From: Alphaproteobacteria bacterium | GTDB lineage: Bacteria; Pseudomonadota; Alphaproteobacteria; JAUHZY01 | Direction: 5' to 3' | NCBI GenBank assembly: GCA_030425825.1 | Contig: JAUHZY010000001.1 | Span: forward strand, 1,398,834-1,462,833 | Length of the DNA stretch: 64,000 nucleotides | Shown: piece after piece, positions 1-9,498 of the stretch | Position numbering within the stretch: position 1 is the stretch's first letter | How the letters are laid out: the number at the start of each line of letters is the position of its first letter | Translations under genes and position numbers: made by a program | Notes under the pieces: generated by a model | What the model saw: the letters and a program-made list of their open reading frames with translations, nothing else | What the model was told of the DNA's origin: nothing | Database searches by the model: none

Positions 1-73
1 GCAAGATCTCTTCGCGTCAAAGTCACTTCGTGTTGAAGCGGCTAAGCATGTCAACGTCTTAAGGAGACTAAAA

Positions 74-298
74 ATGGCAAACGGTACTGTAAAATGGTTT
101 AACTCAACAAAAGGCTTCGGTTTTATCGAGCCAGAACAAGGCCAAGGTGATGGTGATGTATTTGTACACATCACAGCGCTTGAGCGTGCAGGAATAACAA
201 GCCTTACGGAAGGTCAAAAGGTTTCTTTTGAACTTGCTACAGAAAAAGGTAAAACAGCAGCAGCAAACCTAAAGCTGCTTGATGCTGACGCTGCTTAA
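74..298 (+). CDS. cspA: Cold-shock domain protein (CspA family)
   Basis: This is a 74-aa single cold-shock domain that binds single-stranded RNA or DNA and keeps mRNA unfolded in the cytoplasm. The RNP1 motif KGFGFI (residues 13-18) and the RNP2 motif VFVHI are both present, and the length is typical of the family. AAGGAG lies about 8 bases before the ATG. The frame stays open upstream to the window edge, but the methionine start fits both the family and the ribosome site. Bases 1-73 contain no gene I can support; they are probably 5' leader or the tail of an upstream gene. The next gene is a DEAD-box RNA helicase, a common functional partner. Confidence 0.95.
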   Translation: MANGTVKWFNSTKGFGFIEPEQGQGDGDVFVHITALERAGITSLTEGQKVSFELATEKGKTAAANLKLLDADAA

Positions 299-414
299 AC
301 TCTAAAAACAAAAATCTTAAGCCTGCATTTTTGCAACTGGTATTTTGCGATCTATGCATCGTATATGTGCTGCTGCTTTGCATTGGCTATGATATAAATT
401 AAAGGAAAAAACAA

Positions 415-1980
415 ATGGAAAACTTTAAATCTCTTGGCTTGCCTCAGCTTCTGATGCATTCACTCGAAAAAATGAATTTCACAACACCAACACCTATCCA
501 AGCAGAATCTATTCCTTCTGCTTTAAAGGGCCGCGATATCTTAGGTTCTGCACAAACAGGAACAGGGAAAACAGCCGCTTTTGGTATTCCCTTGGTTGCC
601 AGACTGATGACTGACCCAAACAGTGCAGCTATTATCATGACGCCAACACGTGAGCTAGCAACACAAGTTATGAAAGCCCTACGAGAAATAATGGGCCGAG
701 AAAGCGGCATTAAAACAGCCGTTCTTATTGGCGGAGAGCCTATGCCAAAACAGTTCCAACAGCTGCGCAATAGACCAAGGCTTGTCGTTGGAACACCTGG
801 TCGTATTAATGATCACCTAGAACGTCGCAGCCTTAAACTAGACGAGACGAACTTTCTGGTACTTGATGAAACAGATCGTATGCTTGATATGGGCTTTACA
901 GAACAAATTGAACGTGTTGTCGCACATCTTCCTAAAAGCCGCCAAACTCTTTTGTTCTCAGCAACGTTCCCGAAAAATATTACAAAAATTGCTGGCAAAT
1001 ACTTGAATGATCCCGTGCGCGTTTCAATTGGATCAACAACATCGCCTGCAAAAAACATCAAACAAGAAACTTTGCGTGTTGAAGAAAAAGATAAATACCA
1101 ACAGCTTGTTGAACAACTTCATGAACGCCAAGGATCTATCATTGTTTTTGTAAAAACGAAGTGGAATGCTGAGAAAATGGCAAAACGCCTGCGCTCTGAA
1201 GACCATAGTGCAGATGCAATTCACGGTGACTTACGCCAGAACAGGCGCGATAAAGTTATCCAATCTTTCCGTAAACGGAAAAACCGTATTCTGGTTGCAA
1301 CAGATATTGCTGCACGTGGCTTAGATATTCCACATGTTGAACACGTCATTAACTATGACCTTCCACAATGCCCTGAAGATTATATTCACCGTATTGGACG
1401 CACAGCGCGTGCTGGCGCGAAAGGATCGGCACTTTGTTTGATCACATCCGCTGATGGGAAGAAATGGAACGCAATTGCACGCCTCATTAACCCAGATGCA
1501 AAACCTGAGTTCAAAGAAGAAAAGTCTTCAGGAGGTCGAAATCGTAGAAATTCTAGTGGCCCAAAGAAATTTGGAAAATACCGTAAGGATAAACAAAAAA
1601 GTTCATTCAGCGAAGGAAAGCCAAGATTTGAAAGAGATGGTGAGAAAAAGCCCTTTAAGAAAAGAGCAGAAAGCCCAACTCGTGGCGCACACCAAAAATC
1701 AAGCGAAGAAGGATCTTCTGAAAAGTCTTCTTGGGTAAAGAAAAAGCGTGCGACACACAACGGCGATGGAAAGCCTGCACGTTTTGAAAAACAAAATGAC
1801 GGCAACGCTAAACCTGAATGGAAAGGCAAGAAAAAGCCTTCGAATAGCAAAAAAGTTAAACCATTTAGAAAAGATGGCCAAAAAAAATCATTCGGCGGAG
1901 GGCAACAGAGTCTTCCTAAGAAAAGGTCATCAAGCCACTCAAAAGGCGGGCATCAGAGTCTTCAAAGAAGAACAAGCTAA
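415..1980 (+). CDS. DEAD-box ATP-dependent RNA helicase, RhlE/DeaD type
   Basis: This 521-aa protein has a two-domain helicase core (about residues 1-370) and a long basic, low-complexity tail (about 370-521) rich in Lys, Ser and Gly that probably binds RNA. Visible motifs are Q (PTPIQ), I (AQTGTGKT, 46-53), Ia (PTRELA), Ib (TPGR), II (DETD, 151-154), III (SAT), V (RGLDIP) and VI (HRIGRTARAG). Motif II is DETD rather than DEAD. The expected role is cold- or stress-related RNA unwinding, ribosome assembly or mRNA decay. It lies 116 bases after the cold-shock gene. RhlE, DeaD and CsdA cannot be told apart from the sequence alone. Confidence 0.93.
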   Translation: MENFKSLGLPQLLMHSLEKMNFTTPTPIQAESIPSALKGRDILGSAQTGTGKTAAFGIPLVARLMTDPNSAAIIMTPTRELATQVMKALREIMGRESGIKTAVLIGGEPMPKQFQQLRNRPRLVVGTPGRINDHLERRSLKLDETNFLVLDETDRMLDMGFTEQIERVVAHLPKSRQTLLFSATFPKNITKIAGKYLNDPVRVSIGSTTSPAKNIKQETLRVEEKDKYQQLVEQLHERQGSIIVFVKTKWNAEKMAKRLRSEDHSADAIHGDLRQNRRDKVIQSFRKRKNRILVATDIAARGLDIPHVEHVINYDLPQCPEDYIHRIGRTARAGAKGSALCLITSADGKKWNAIARLINPDAKPEFKEEKSSGGRNRRNSSGPKKFGKYRKDKQKSSFSEGKPRFERDGEKKPFKKRAESPTRGAHQKSSEEGSSEKSSWVKKKRATHNGDGKPARFEKQNDGNAKPEWKGKKKPSNSKKVKPFRKDGQKKSFGGGQQSLPKKRSSSHSKGGHQSLQRRTS

Positions 1981-1987
1981 CATCATC

Positions 1988-2019
1988 AAAAAGGGTCATA
2001 TGAAAATATGGCCCTTTTT
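1988..2019. terminator. Bidirectional hairpin terminator
   Basis: An 11-base-pair stem (AAGGGTCATAT paired with ATATGGCCCTT, one G-U pair) closes a GAAA loop. It is flanked by A residues on the left and T residues on the right, so it can stop transcription from both sides. It sits between the convergent helicase and Usp genes. Confidence 0.8.
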
Positions 2020-2021
2020 AT

Positions 2022-2882
2022 TTATCTGAACAACAAAACTGGCACATTCGTTTTGTGAATAAGATTTGTCGTTGAACTGCCTAAAATAAAACTACGAACA
2101 CGTGAGTGCCCATACGCACCAATCGCCAACAGATCAATATCATTTTTCTCAATATAATCGGACACAACCGTTGAAACAGGCTTTCCTTGTTGAAGCGACG
2201 CCTTCACATTAAACCCTGCACTTTTAAGTTTTTCTTCAGCTTGATTAAGAATTTCCTCAGCCTTACCACTTGCTTCACACACTTTTACAAGGTGACATTC
2301 CAAACCTTTTAAAAGTGGGCTCTTCATAACATATTCAACAGCTGTCTTAGCGCTTTCACTACCATCATATGCCAACAAGAAACGCTTTACAGGGCTAGGG
2401 TCTTTTGTTGCAACAAGAAGGGGCTTTGTCACTGCGCGCGCAACACGCTCCAGGTTTGATCCTAAGTGATCAGGAGCATTTTCAGCTTGCTCGCCGCGCT
2501 TTCCTATGACAATTAACTCAGCCTGATCTTCTAACTCAGAAATTGTTTCAACTAAAGACCCACGACGATGCAAGATATCAACTGATTTAATGTCCTTTTT
2601 ACCTAGTTCTTCTTGTGCGTGCGCCAACATGAGTTGACCTTTTTTTTGTTCTAGCTTGCCGCGTGCCTCATCCATTTCTGTCAGTTCTTTTAACAGGTCG
2701 CTTTTTGCACCAAGGCCAATAGATCCACTTAAATCACCTTTTGCGGCCACATCGCCATGTGGCGCAACAACATGTAATAAAGCAATTTCTGATGCAGACT
2801 TTTCTGCAGCCCAGGCACTTAAAAAACAGACGCTATCTGCCCATACAGACCCATCAATACATGCGATTACTTTACCCATCAT
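2022..2882 (-). CDS. Tandem-domain universal stress protein
   Basis: This 286-aa cytoplasmic protein is made of two UspA-like domains (about residues 1-140 and 150-286). The second domain ends with GAYGHSRVRSFILGSSTTNLI, which matches the ATP-binding loop G-x2-G-x9-G(S/T) of ATP-binding Usp proteins; the first has the weaker GKRGE...GSNLERV version. The family supports survival under stress or growth arrest. It starts 12 bases after the SulP transporter on the same strand, so the two are probably cotranscribed and the Usp may modulate the transporter or the stress response around it. Confidence 0.9.
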   Translation of the reverse strand: MMGKVIACIDGSVWADSVCFLSAWAAEKSASEIALLHVVAPHGDVAAKGDLSGSIGLGAKSDLLKELTEMDEARGKLEQKKGQLMLAHAQEELGKKDIKSVDILHRRGSLVETISELEDQAELIVIGKRGEQAENAPDHLGSNLERVARAVTKPLLVATKDPSPVKRFLLAYDGSESAKTAVEYVMKSPLLKGLECHLVKVCEASGKAEEILNQAEEKLKSAGFNVKASLQQGKPVSTVVSDYIEKNDIDLLAIGAYGHSRVRSFILGSSTTNLIHKTNVPVLLFR

Positions 2883-2894
2883 AAAAACCCCTTT

Positions 2895-4376
2895 TTAATG
2901 TTCTGGCATAAGCTCCATAGCGTTAGGCTTATCATGTACGCCTAACTCATCAACAATTGTCGCGCTTGCTTCATTCAGACCAACCAACTCAACCTCCGTT
3001 CCCTCACGGCGGAACTTTAACACAACATTATCAAGGGCACCAACGGCAGATAAATCCCAAAAGTGGCCTTGTGTTAAGTCAATTGTGACTTTTTCTACAA
3101 CTTCTTTAAAATCAAATGCAGCTCTAAACTCGTCTGCTGAGGCGAAAAAGATCTGCCCTAAAATCCGATATGTGCGGTGCTTCTTATCGGCAGAAAGCTC
3201 AGAATTAATTTCCAATAATTGCCCAACCTTGCGCGCAAAAAACAGGGCGCTCATCAAAACCCCAACAAATACACCTTGTGCAAGATCATGTGTCACAACA
3301 ACAACAGCAACCGTTGTGATCATAACCAAGCTTGATGTCTTCGGGTTTGTTCTCAGATTCTTAATTGAAATCCAGTTAAACGTTCCGATCGATACCATAA
3401 TCATTACAGCCACTAGTGCAGCCATCGGAATTTGGCTGACCCAATCATTTAGGACAAGAATAAGAAATAATAAAAACGACCCTGCAAAAAAAGTAGAAAG
3501 ACGGCCTCGACCACCTGACTTCACATTAATTACAGACTGACCAATCATTGCGCAACCAGCCATACCGCCAAATAAGCCTGAGACAATATTTGCAATTCCT
3601 TGCCCTGCACATTCACGATTTTTTGCACTTGGCGTATCTGTCAAATCATCAACAATCACAGCTGTCATAAGTGACTCTAACAAGCCAACAGCTGTCAATG
3701 TAACAGCGTATGGGAAAATAATATAAAACGTTTCCATTGTCAGAGGGACATCTGGAAATAAAAACATTGGTAATGTATCTGGTAATTGCCCCATATCACC
3801 AACGGTACGAAGGTCTAAACCAAAGAACATGCTAAACGCTGTTAAAAAAACAATCGCAACCAAAGGGGAGGGAACAGCACGCGTGAGATAAGGAAAAAGA
3901 TAAATAATGCCAAGACCCGCGACAACCATCGCGTACATTTGCCAGCCAGCGCCACTAAACTCTGGTAATTGTGCCATAAAAATAAGGATTGCCAGCGCGT
4001 TTACAAACCCAGTCATCACTGACCGTGACACAAAACGTAACAAGGATCCCAACTTTAAGAAGCCTGCAATTATTTGCAAAACACCCGTCAATAAGGTCGC
4101 TGCCATCAAGTATTCCAGGCCATGATCTTTGACAAGCGTCACCATCACCAAGGCCATTGCCCCTGTCGCCGCAGAAATCATTCCTGGTCGACCACCAACA
4201 AAAGCAATCACAACAGCAATACAAAAAGATGCATACAGACCAACCTTGGGGTCCACCCCGGCAATAATTGAAAAGGCAATCGCTTCGGGAATCAGCGCAA
4301 GCGCAACAACCATACCAGCAAGCAAGTCGCTACGAATATTTCCAAACCATTCCATTTTAAGGCGAGAGAAAGACAT
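2895..4376 (-). CDS. SulP/SLC26-family anion transporter with STAS domain
   Basis: This is a 493-aa inner-membrane transporter. The N-terminal 390 residues are strongly hydrophobic, with the SulP signature near residues 15-50 ([20 protein letters not shown]). The last 100 residues form a cytoplasmic STAS domain. Substrates in the family are sulfate, bicarbonate or dicarboxylates, and the sequence alone does not decide among them. I start at 4376, where AAGGG lies six bases upstream, rather than at the ATG at 4412, which lacks a ribosome site. The downstream gene is a Usp. SulP-Usp pairing suggests a stress-adjusted bicarbonate or sulfate carrier, but that is inference. Confidence 0.9.
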   Translation of the reverse strand: MSFSRLKMEWFGNIRSDLLAGMVVALALIPEAIAFSIIAGVDPKVGLYASFCIAVVIAFVGGRPGMISAATGAMALVMVTLVKDHGLEYLMAATLLTGVLQIIAGFLKLGSLLRFVSRSVMTGFVNALAILIFMAQLPEFSGAGWQMYAMVVAGLGIIYLFPYLTRAVPSPLVAIVFLTAFSMFFGLDLRTVGDMGQLPDTLPMFLFPDVPLTMETFYIIFPYAVTLTAVGLLESLMTAVIVDDLTDTPSAKNRECAGQGIANIVSGLFGGMAGCAMIGQSVINVKSGGRGRLSTFFAGSFLLFLILVLNDWVSQIPMAALVAVMIMVSIGTFNWISIKNLRTNPKTSSLVMITTVAVVVVTHDLAQGVFVGVLMSALFFARKVGQLLEINSELSADKKHRTYRILGQIFFASADEFRAAFDFKEVVEKVTIDLTQGHFWDLSAVGALDNVVLKFRREGTEVELVGLNEASATIVDELGVHDKPNAMELMPEH

Positions 4377-4446
4377 GTGAACCCTTATATTTATTCGTTC
4401 CAAAGCACCCATTTGTATAGAGACAAAGCCAACAGGTCAAGTCACG

Positions 4447-6246
4447 TTAGGCAGCCAGGATAACATCCAAAAAAACAGCACCGTAACGATCGAGTTTTGA
4501 TTGACCGATACCACTAATTTCTAACATTTCTTGCAATGATTGGGGCTTTTGATGAGCAAGCTCTATAAGCGTTTTGTCATGAAAAATAACATATGCCGGT
4601 ACATTCTTTTCTTGTGCAATTTCTTGTCGGGTTGTTCTTAACGTTTCAAATAATGCCTGATCGTCTTCTGTTGTAAGTTGTGTTGCCAGCTTTGAAGGTT
4701 CCCTTCTTGTGCGACTATTTTTAAGCTTTTGATAGCTGCGTAAGTCTATCACCTCTTTATCGCGAAGAAAGGAACGACCTTTTTTGGTAATACTCAGCCC
4801 ACCGTGGCCAACAATATCAACAGCCAATAAATTTTGCGCGACCAATTGGCGGAAAATATTTTGCCATTCATGTTTATTAAACTCTTCTCCTATACCGTAG
4901 GTACTGAGCTTATCATGGCCAAAATTAATAATACGTTCAGTCTCCTTGCCTAATAATACATCGATCAAATAAGACACACCAAAACGTTCACCCGTTCGGT
5001 GTACACAAGATAAAGCTTTTTGCGCAGCGATTGTGCCATCAAATGTCTCAGGCTTTGTCTGGCAAGTATCACAATTATTGCACGGCGTACACTGATCTCC
5101 AAAGTACTCTAAGACAATTTGTCGTCGACAACAGGCTGCCTCACACAAGCCAAGTAAAGCATTTAGTTTCTGGTGTTCGACTCTTTTCTGCGTGTCATCT
5201 GCTTCGGAATTTTCAATCCAATGACGTTGAATCGCGACATCACCAAGAGCATACAGCATATACGCATTAGACGGCAAACCATCGCGACCGGCACGCCCTG
5301 TCTCTTGATAATAGGCTTCAATATTCTTGGGAATATTCATATGAACAACAAACCTAACATCAGGCTTATCAATTCCCATACCAAAAGCAACTGTTGCAAC
5401 AATAATTACATTGTCTTCACGTAAAAAACGATTCTGATTTTCTGTGCGGTCCTCTGTTGATAGGCCCGCGTGATAAGGCAGCGCGTTAGTACCACGCGCC
5501 TTCAGCCATGCTGCTATATCTTCAACCTTTTTGCGCGAACTACAATAAATAATACCGCTGTCCTCTGCATGAGAAGATTGTATAAAGTCCCATAATTGCT
5601 TTTTAGGGTTATCAGAAGGCATAATTGTATAATGAATGTTTGGACGATCAAACCCACTGACAAATGTCTGACCATCCTGAAGACCCAAACGCTCGATAAT
5701 ATCTCTGCGTGTTGCAATATCAGCCGTCGCTGTCAATGCAATCCGCGGCACATCTGGAAATCGGTCAGCCAGCAAAGACAGTTCAACATAATCAGGTCGA
5801 AAATCATGCCCCCATTGCGACACACAATGCGCCTCATCGATGGCAAAGAGAGAAATTGGGCATTCCGCCAAAAGATCCAGGAACTCTGGCATTACTAATC
5901 TTTCAGGGGCAACATACAACAAGTCAATTTCGCCATTGCGCATTTGATCTTTCATGTCTCGAACATGCGACATCGACATCGCAGAATTAATAGCACCTGC
6001 TGAAATACCCAACTGGTCAAGTGCTGCAATCTGATCCTGCATCAATGCAATAAGCGGCGAGATAATAATACCAACACCTTCTCGGCACAGTGCAGGAATC
6101 TGATAACACAGAGACTTTCCACCACCTGTTGGCATTAAAACGAATGCATTTCTGCCCGCAAGAACATGATTTATAATATCAGCCTGCTTATCTCTGAACG
6201 CATCATAACCATAGCGTTCACGCAAAATGTCGAGTGGGTTTTTCAT
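4447..6246 (-). CDS. recQ: ATP-dependent DNA helicase RecQ
   Basis: This is a 599-aa 3'-5' DNA helicase for recombination and repair of stalled forks. Walker A is PTGGGKS, motif II is DEAH followed by [13 protein letters not shown], and the motif VI region is [11 protein letters not shown] RecQ-C-terminal zinc site is visible ([14 protein letters not shown] then CNNCDTC), followed by a winged helix and a C-terminal HRDC domain (about residues 520-599). The length is standard. The gene lies 70 bases from the SulP start on the same strand. Confidence 0.96.
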   Translation of the reverse strand: MKNPLDILRERYGYDAFRDKQADIINHVLAGRNAFVLMPTGGGKSLCYQIPALCREGVGIIISPLIALMQDQIAALDQLGISAGAINSAMSMSHVRDMKDQMRNGEIDLLYVAPERLVMPEFLDLLAECPISLFAIDEAHCVSQWGHDFRPDYVELSLLADRFPDVPRIALTATADIATRRDIIERLGLQDGQTFVSGFDRPNIHYTIMPSDNPKKQLWDFIQSSHAEDSGIIYCSSRKKVEDIAAWLKARGTNALPYHAGLSTEDRTENQNRFLREDNVIIVATVAFGMGIDKPDVRFVVHMNIPKNIEAYYQETGRAGRDGLPSNAYMLYALGDVAIQRHWIENSEADDTQKRVEHQKLNALLGLCEAACCRRQIVLEYFGDQCTPCNNCDTCQTKPETFDGTIAAQKALSCVHRTGERFGVSYLIDVLLGKETERIINFGHDKLSTYGIGEEFNKHEWQNIFRQLVAQNLLAVDIVGHGGLSITKKGRSFLRDKEVIDLRSYQKLKNSRTRREPSKLATQLTTEDDQALFETLRTTRQEIAQEKNVPAYVIFHDKTLIELAHQKPQSLQEMLEISGIGQSKLDRYGAVFLDVILAA

Positions 6247-6312
6247 AAAATAACTATAGACGATAAAAAATAAGTTTACAGAATAATGTTATCACACAGA
6301 ATGATGCTTTGA

Positions 6313-6654
6313 CTAATCTGTTACCTTCTTCACAAACATTGATTTTAAACCCATTGGACCAACCCCAGGAATTTTACAATCAATATCGTGATCACCATCA
6401 ACAAGACGAATATTTTTTACCTTTGTGCCAACTTTGACGACAGAAGATGATCCTTTCACCTTCAAGTCTTTGATAACCGTTACAGTATCGCCATCCTGTA
6501 ACACGTTCCCATTTGCATCATGCACAGATTGAGCATCTGACGATGTATCAGCGCTACCAGACCACTCATGCGCACATTCGGGACAGACCAACAAGCTGCC
6601 ATCTTCATAGGCATAAGACGATTGGCATTTGGGGCACGGCGGAAGATCGCTCAT
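6313..6654 (-). CDS. PhnA/YjdM-family zinc-ribbon protein
   Basis: This 113-aa cytoplasmic protein has an N-terminal zinc ribbon (CPKC and CPEC pairs, residues 6-28) and a C-terminal PhnA domain with SH3-like strands (about 45-113). The E. coli homologue YjdM was named for alkylphosphonate use, but the family function is not settled. No phosphonate genes are nearby. It is a single gene, 66 bases upstream of recQ on the same strand. Confidence 0.9.
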   Translation of the reverse strand: MSDLPPCPKCQSSYAYEDGSLLVCPECAHEWSGSADTSSDAQSVHDANGNVLQDGDTVTVIKDLKVKGSSSVVKVGTKVKNIRLVDGDHDIDCKIPGVGPMGLKSMFVKKVTD

Positions 6655-7010
6655 AATTATTGTTCCTTTAATTTGTCCTGCAAGTCGATAAAAGGGGTTT
6701 TAAGAGATAAAGTGGTGATATATAGCTCTATACACCAATAACTTTGTTAAAACAAATAATCGCCCTGAAAACAATGAAAAGCAAGTTTTATGTTGCAACC
6801 GCATTATGCAAAGCTTCAGTAATGTTTTCAGAAGCTTATTCATTTTGCTATTCTGGTGTATTTTTAGTATATTGTTCATCATCTTTTAGGAAGACAATAA
6901 ATATTAACAAAAATTGCACAAAGAAAGAATGGAGAATTTATACGTCTCAGGATATTTTTAAATGTAGTTTTGGGACATTTCATTATTATTCAATGAACTA
7001 AGAGGGATAC
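6655..7010. other. 356-base AT-rich intergenic region
   Basis: This gap lies between the divergent PhnA-like gene and the KdpE-like regulator and should hold promoters for both. Short open frames on either strand lack a ribosome site and do not resemble known proteins. GAGGGA stands just before the regulator ATG. I see no RNA gene or long repeat here. Confidence 0.5.
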
Positions 7011-7754
7011 ATGACAGAAGCCATTGTGAATAAGAAAAACACTATCCTGATCGTAGATGACGAGCCACAGATCAGGAAGCTGCTTAAAATCACGTTAAAA
7101 GATGAAGGTTATAAAACGGAAGAATGTGAGAAAGGTGCGCAGGCTGTACGCATGACTGCTTCAATTAAACCTGATCTTATTATTCTGGACTTGGGTTTGC
7201 CGGACATGGACGGTAAAGAAGTCATCGATGCAATCCGCGAATGGTCCCAAGTGCCAATTATCGTTTGTTCCGTACGCGATGCAGACAAGGAGGTGGTCGA
7301 TGCGCTAGGGCGCGGTGCAGATGATTATGTCACTAAACCGTTCAACCCCGATGTATTAATTGCGCGCATTGAAGCAAATATTCGCAAGTCGGTAACACAG
7401 GAAGCTGGCGAACCAGATCTAGAAAATGGACGCATCCGTATGGACTTGGTACGTCATGAAGTATTTGTCGATGGCGAGAGCACATTCTTCACCCCGAAAG
7501 AGTATGAACTATTGCGCTACTTTATGATTAATCGCGGTAAAATGATCACCCATAAACAGCTGCTCAAAGATGTGTGGGGACCAGCGCATGGAGATGATAT
7601 GCAATATCTTCGTGTCTATGTAAGCCAGCTGCGTGAGAAGATCGAGCCCAACCTGAAAGAGCCAAGCTATGTGGTGACAGAACCAGGTATTGGGTACCGG
7701 ATGGAAGTGATAGAGCTATCTGAAAACACTGAAGATCAATCCAACACAGCCTAA
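7011..7754 (+). CDS. OmpR-family response regulator, KdpE-like
   Basis: This 247-aa regulator has a receiver domain (about residues 11-125; acidic pair D16/D17, phospho-acceptor D60, conserved K109) and a C-terminal winged-helix DNA-binding domain (about 140-235). The receiver reads like KdpE (ILDLGLPDMDGKEVI, CSVRDADKEVVDALGRGADDY). No histidine kinase is adjacent; the nearest candidate is the KdpD-like kinase at 12439-14421. No kdpFABC pump is present in the window, so the target is unknown. It ends convergently against the phospholipase D gene with a 4-base overlap. Confidence 0.9.
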   Translation: MTEAIVNKKNTILIVDDEPQIRKLLKITLKDEGYKTEECEKGAQAVRMTASIKPDLIILDLGLPDMDGKEVIDAIREWSQVPIIVCSVRDADKEVVDALGRGADDYVTKPFNPDVLIARIEANIRKSVTQEAGEPDLENGRIRMDLVRHEVFVDGESTFFTPKEYELLRYFMINRGKMITHKQLLKDVWGPAHGDDMQYLRVYVSQLREKIEPNLKEPSYVVTEPGIGYRMEVIELSENTEDQSNTA

Positions 7755-8830
7755 AGATAGTGTCTAAATGGCAGCAACACACAGCCTGCTATTTTTTGTG
7801 ACACAGGTCGCGCTTGCCAGTCCGCATAAGAAAAGCGTACAGAACTAGATTTATCAACTTCAAAATGTTTATCCAACGAGGCGGTGAATTCTGGATACAC
7901 AGATACCAGCATCACTTCCTGATTATGATGGATGCTTAGGCCGTCCAAGTTACAACTACCAATGGCTGACCACTCACTATCTATGATCATCATTTTTAGA
8001 TGTAGCATGGTGGGTTCATAATAATAGATATGCGCGCCGTGTTCGATAAGCCTTCCACACTGCATTTTCCCTACGACGTAAGGTAGATACTTCGAGTAGT
8101 TAGAAAGCAGTATTTCCAATTTTACATTACGTGATAATGCGTCTTGCATTACAGGAAGCAGCTTTTCGCCTGGTGTAAAATATGGTGATGTTAGCTTGAT
8201 ACTGTGTTTTGCACTTTTAATGCGATCAATCAGCTTATCAACAAAATGGTTTTCGTTTGAATCCGGGGCATTGGCATACACAGAAAAGCCACTGCTCGTT
8301 TCAAAGCTAGGATTAGCTGTTATATCGCGCTCATCTCCTTCAACTTTTTGCCACATGCGGTGGAAGGTATGCAGGAATTGCTCAGTTATAGAACCAGATA
8401 GTTCAACCATGGTATCACGCCAGTGGGTAATATTGTCGTAAATACATACTCCGCCCACAAAAGTAATTGCATCATCCAATATCAATAATTTACGATGATC
8501 TCTGGGAAATAGACGAGGGCTTTTCATCAACCAATCCCATTTTGGCGGCCTGAAAAAATGCACCTGCACCCCAGAATCCAGCAGGCGCTGATATTGCTCC
8601 GACTTTTTTAGGTCACGACAGCCGTACCAATCTAACAAAAGCTTAACAGTTAAGCCTTCTTGTGCCTTACGCGAAAGCACATCAACAAAAGCTGTGCCAA
8701 TCGTGTCTGGGCTAAGAATATACTCTTCTAGATAAATAGATTTTTTGGCGTCAGAACAGGCCTTCAGCATAGCATGCCATGCATCAGTGGTAGAGGTGTG
8801 GAATTGATATTGAGGAGTTGAGTCGGTCAT
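7751..8830 (-). CDS. Phospholipase D-family protein (cardiolipin synthase ClsB-like)
   Basis: This 359-aa protein has two HKD motifs, H112-x-K114-x4-D119 and H277-x-K279-x4-D284, the complete catalytic pair of the superfamily. It lacks N-terminal membrane segments, as in ClsB/YbhO enzymes, which transfer phosphatidyl groups to make cardiolipin. A membrane-remodelling role fits the envelope-stress genes around it. No good ribosome site precedes the start; a long hairpin lies ten bases upstream. An orphan PLD hydrolase is the alternative. Confidence 0.88.
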   Translation of the reverse strand: MTDSTPQYQFHTSTTDAWHAMLKACSDAKKSIYLEEYILSPDTIGTAFVDVLSRKAQEGLTVKLLLDWYGCRDLKKSEQYQRLLDSGVQVHFFRPPKWDWLMKSPRLFPRDHRKLLILDDAITFVGGVCIYDNITHWRDTMVELSGSITEQFLHTFHRMWQKVEGDERDITANPSFETSSGFSVYANAPDSNENHFVDKLIDRIKSAKHSIKLTSPYFTPGEKLLPVMQDALSRNVKLEILLSNYSKYLPYVVGKMQCGRLIEHGAHIYYYEPTMLHLKMMIIDSEWSAIGSCNLDGLSIHHNQEVMLVSVYPEFTASLDKHFEVDKSSSVRFSYADWQARPVSQKIAGCVLLPFRHYL

Positions 8831-8839
8831 AACAAAGTG

Positions 8840-8871
8840 ATAGCACTCTTTCCGTTAAGAAAGAGTGCTAT
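8840..8871 (-). promoter_or_regulatory. 13-bp perfect inverted repeat upstream of the PLD gene
   Basis: The arms 8840-8852 (ATAGCACTCTTTC) and 8859-8871 are perfectly complementary around a 6-base loop. The hairpin lies between the DUF1269 stop and the PLD start, ten bases before the PLD ATG, with no T-run after it. It could be an mRNA processing or attenuation hairpin, a weak terminator, or an operator. Confidence 0.7.
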
Positions 8872-8884
8872 TCCAGGCAGTGTT

Positions 8885-9379
8885 CTATGCAGCAATGTTA
8901 TGTGCGTCTTCCTTTTTAAATAACTCTTTGACGCGATTTGCACGCTCAGAGCTATTAGCTTCAACAGCCACTAACACAGCACCATTTTTGATCTCGTCCT
9001 CATAGCGCTTAGCTTCGTACTCTGGGATGCCAAGACCGATAAGCGCGCCCATCAAGCTACCAGCGGCACCGCCAACACCTGCACCAGCAGCAGCGGCAAT
9101 AGCCGTTCCGTATATCAATAGATTAACACCAGGAATAACAACGCTTCCGGTCGCTGCAAGGCCAGCAGCAATTGCGCCAATTAAGCCACCTGTTGCGCCA
9201 CCGATGGCACTACCCTCCGCAGCCTTATTTTCTTTTTCAATATTAAATGACTGGCCAATGCTATCATCAGTTGCAACGATACTGATTTGTTTTTCAGTGA
9301 AACCAGCAGCTTCGAGCTTCAGTAATGCCTTACGTGCTGCTGCCAATGTCTTAAAAGTAGCGGATATAGTATTGCTCAT
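8885..9379 (-). CDS. DUF1269/general-stress (GlsB-like) glycine-zipper membrane protein
   Basis: This 164-aa protein has an N-terminal alpha/beta domain that reads like the GSP17M/DUF1269 fold (TISATFKTLAAARKAL, about residues 1-50). A central glycine- and alanine-rich hydrophobic stretch follows (about 58-115, repeated GxxxG), likely membrane-inserted. A C-terminal part resembles the same fold (GIPEYEAKRYEDEIKNG). GGAG stands before the ATG. Homologues are stress-induced, but the biochemical role is unknown. It is upstream of the PLD gene on the same strand. Confidence 0.82.
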   Translation of the reverse strand: MSNTISATFKTLAAARKALLKLEAAGFTEKQISIVATDDSIGQSFNIEKENKAAEGSAIGGATGGLIGAIAAGLAATGSVVIPGVNLLIYGTAIAAAAGAGVGGAAGSLMGALIGLGIPEYEAKRYEDEIKNGAVLVAVEANSSERANRVKELFKKEDAHNIAA

Positions 9380-9498
9380 GGGTTTCTCCTTAATTTGTTT
9401 AACAAAAGAAGCATTCGCTTCAGTTAGAAGATTAGAAAATGACAGATTAAGTTACGAGACGATGAAGCATCATAAGTTATCAATGCGGCATAAATGGT

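Noticed and set aside
6700-7001. Two overlapping frames of 60 and 85 codons in the PhnA-KdpE gap.
   Set aside because: They lie on opposite strands in AT-rich DNA and lack ribosome sites and recognisable sequence.
8885-9379. Plus-strand 160-codon frame opposite the DUF1269 gene.
   Set aside because: It is a Pro/Ala-rich antisense shadow of a Gly/Ala-rich gene, without a ribosome site.
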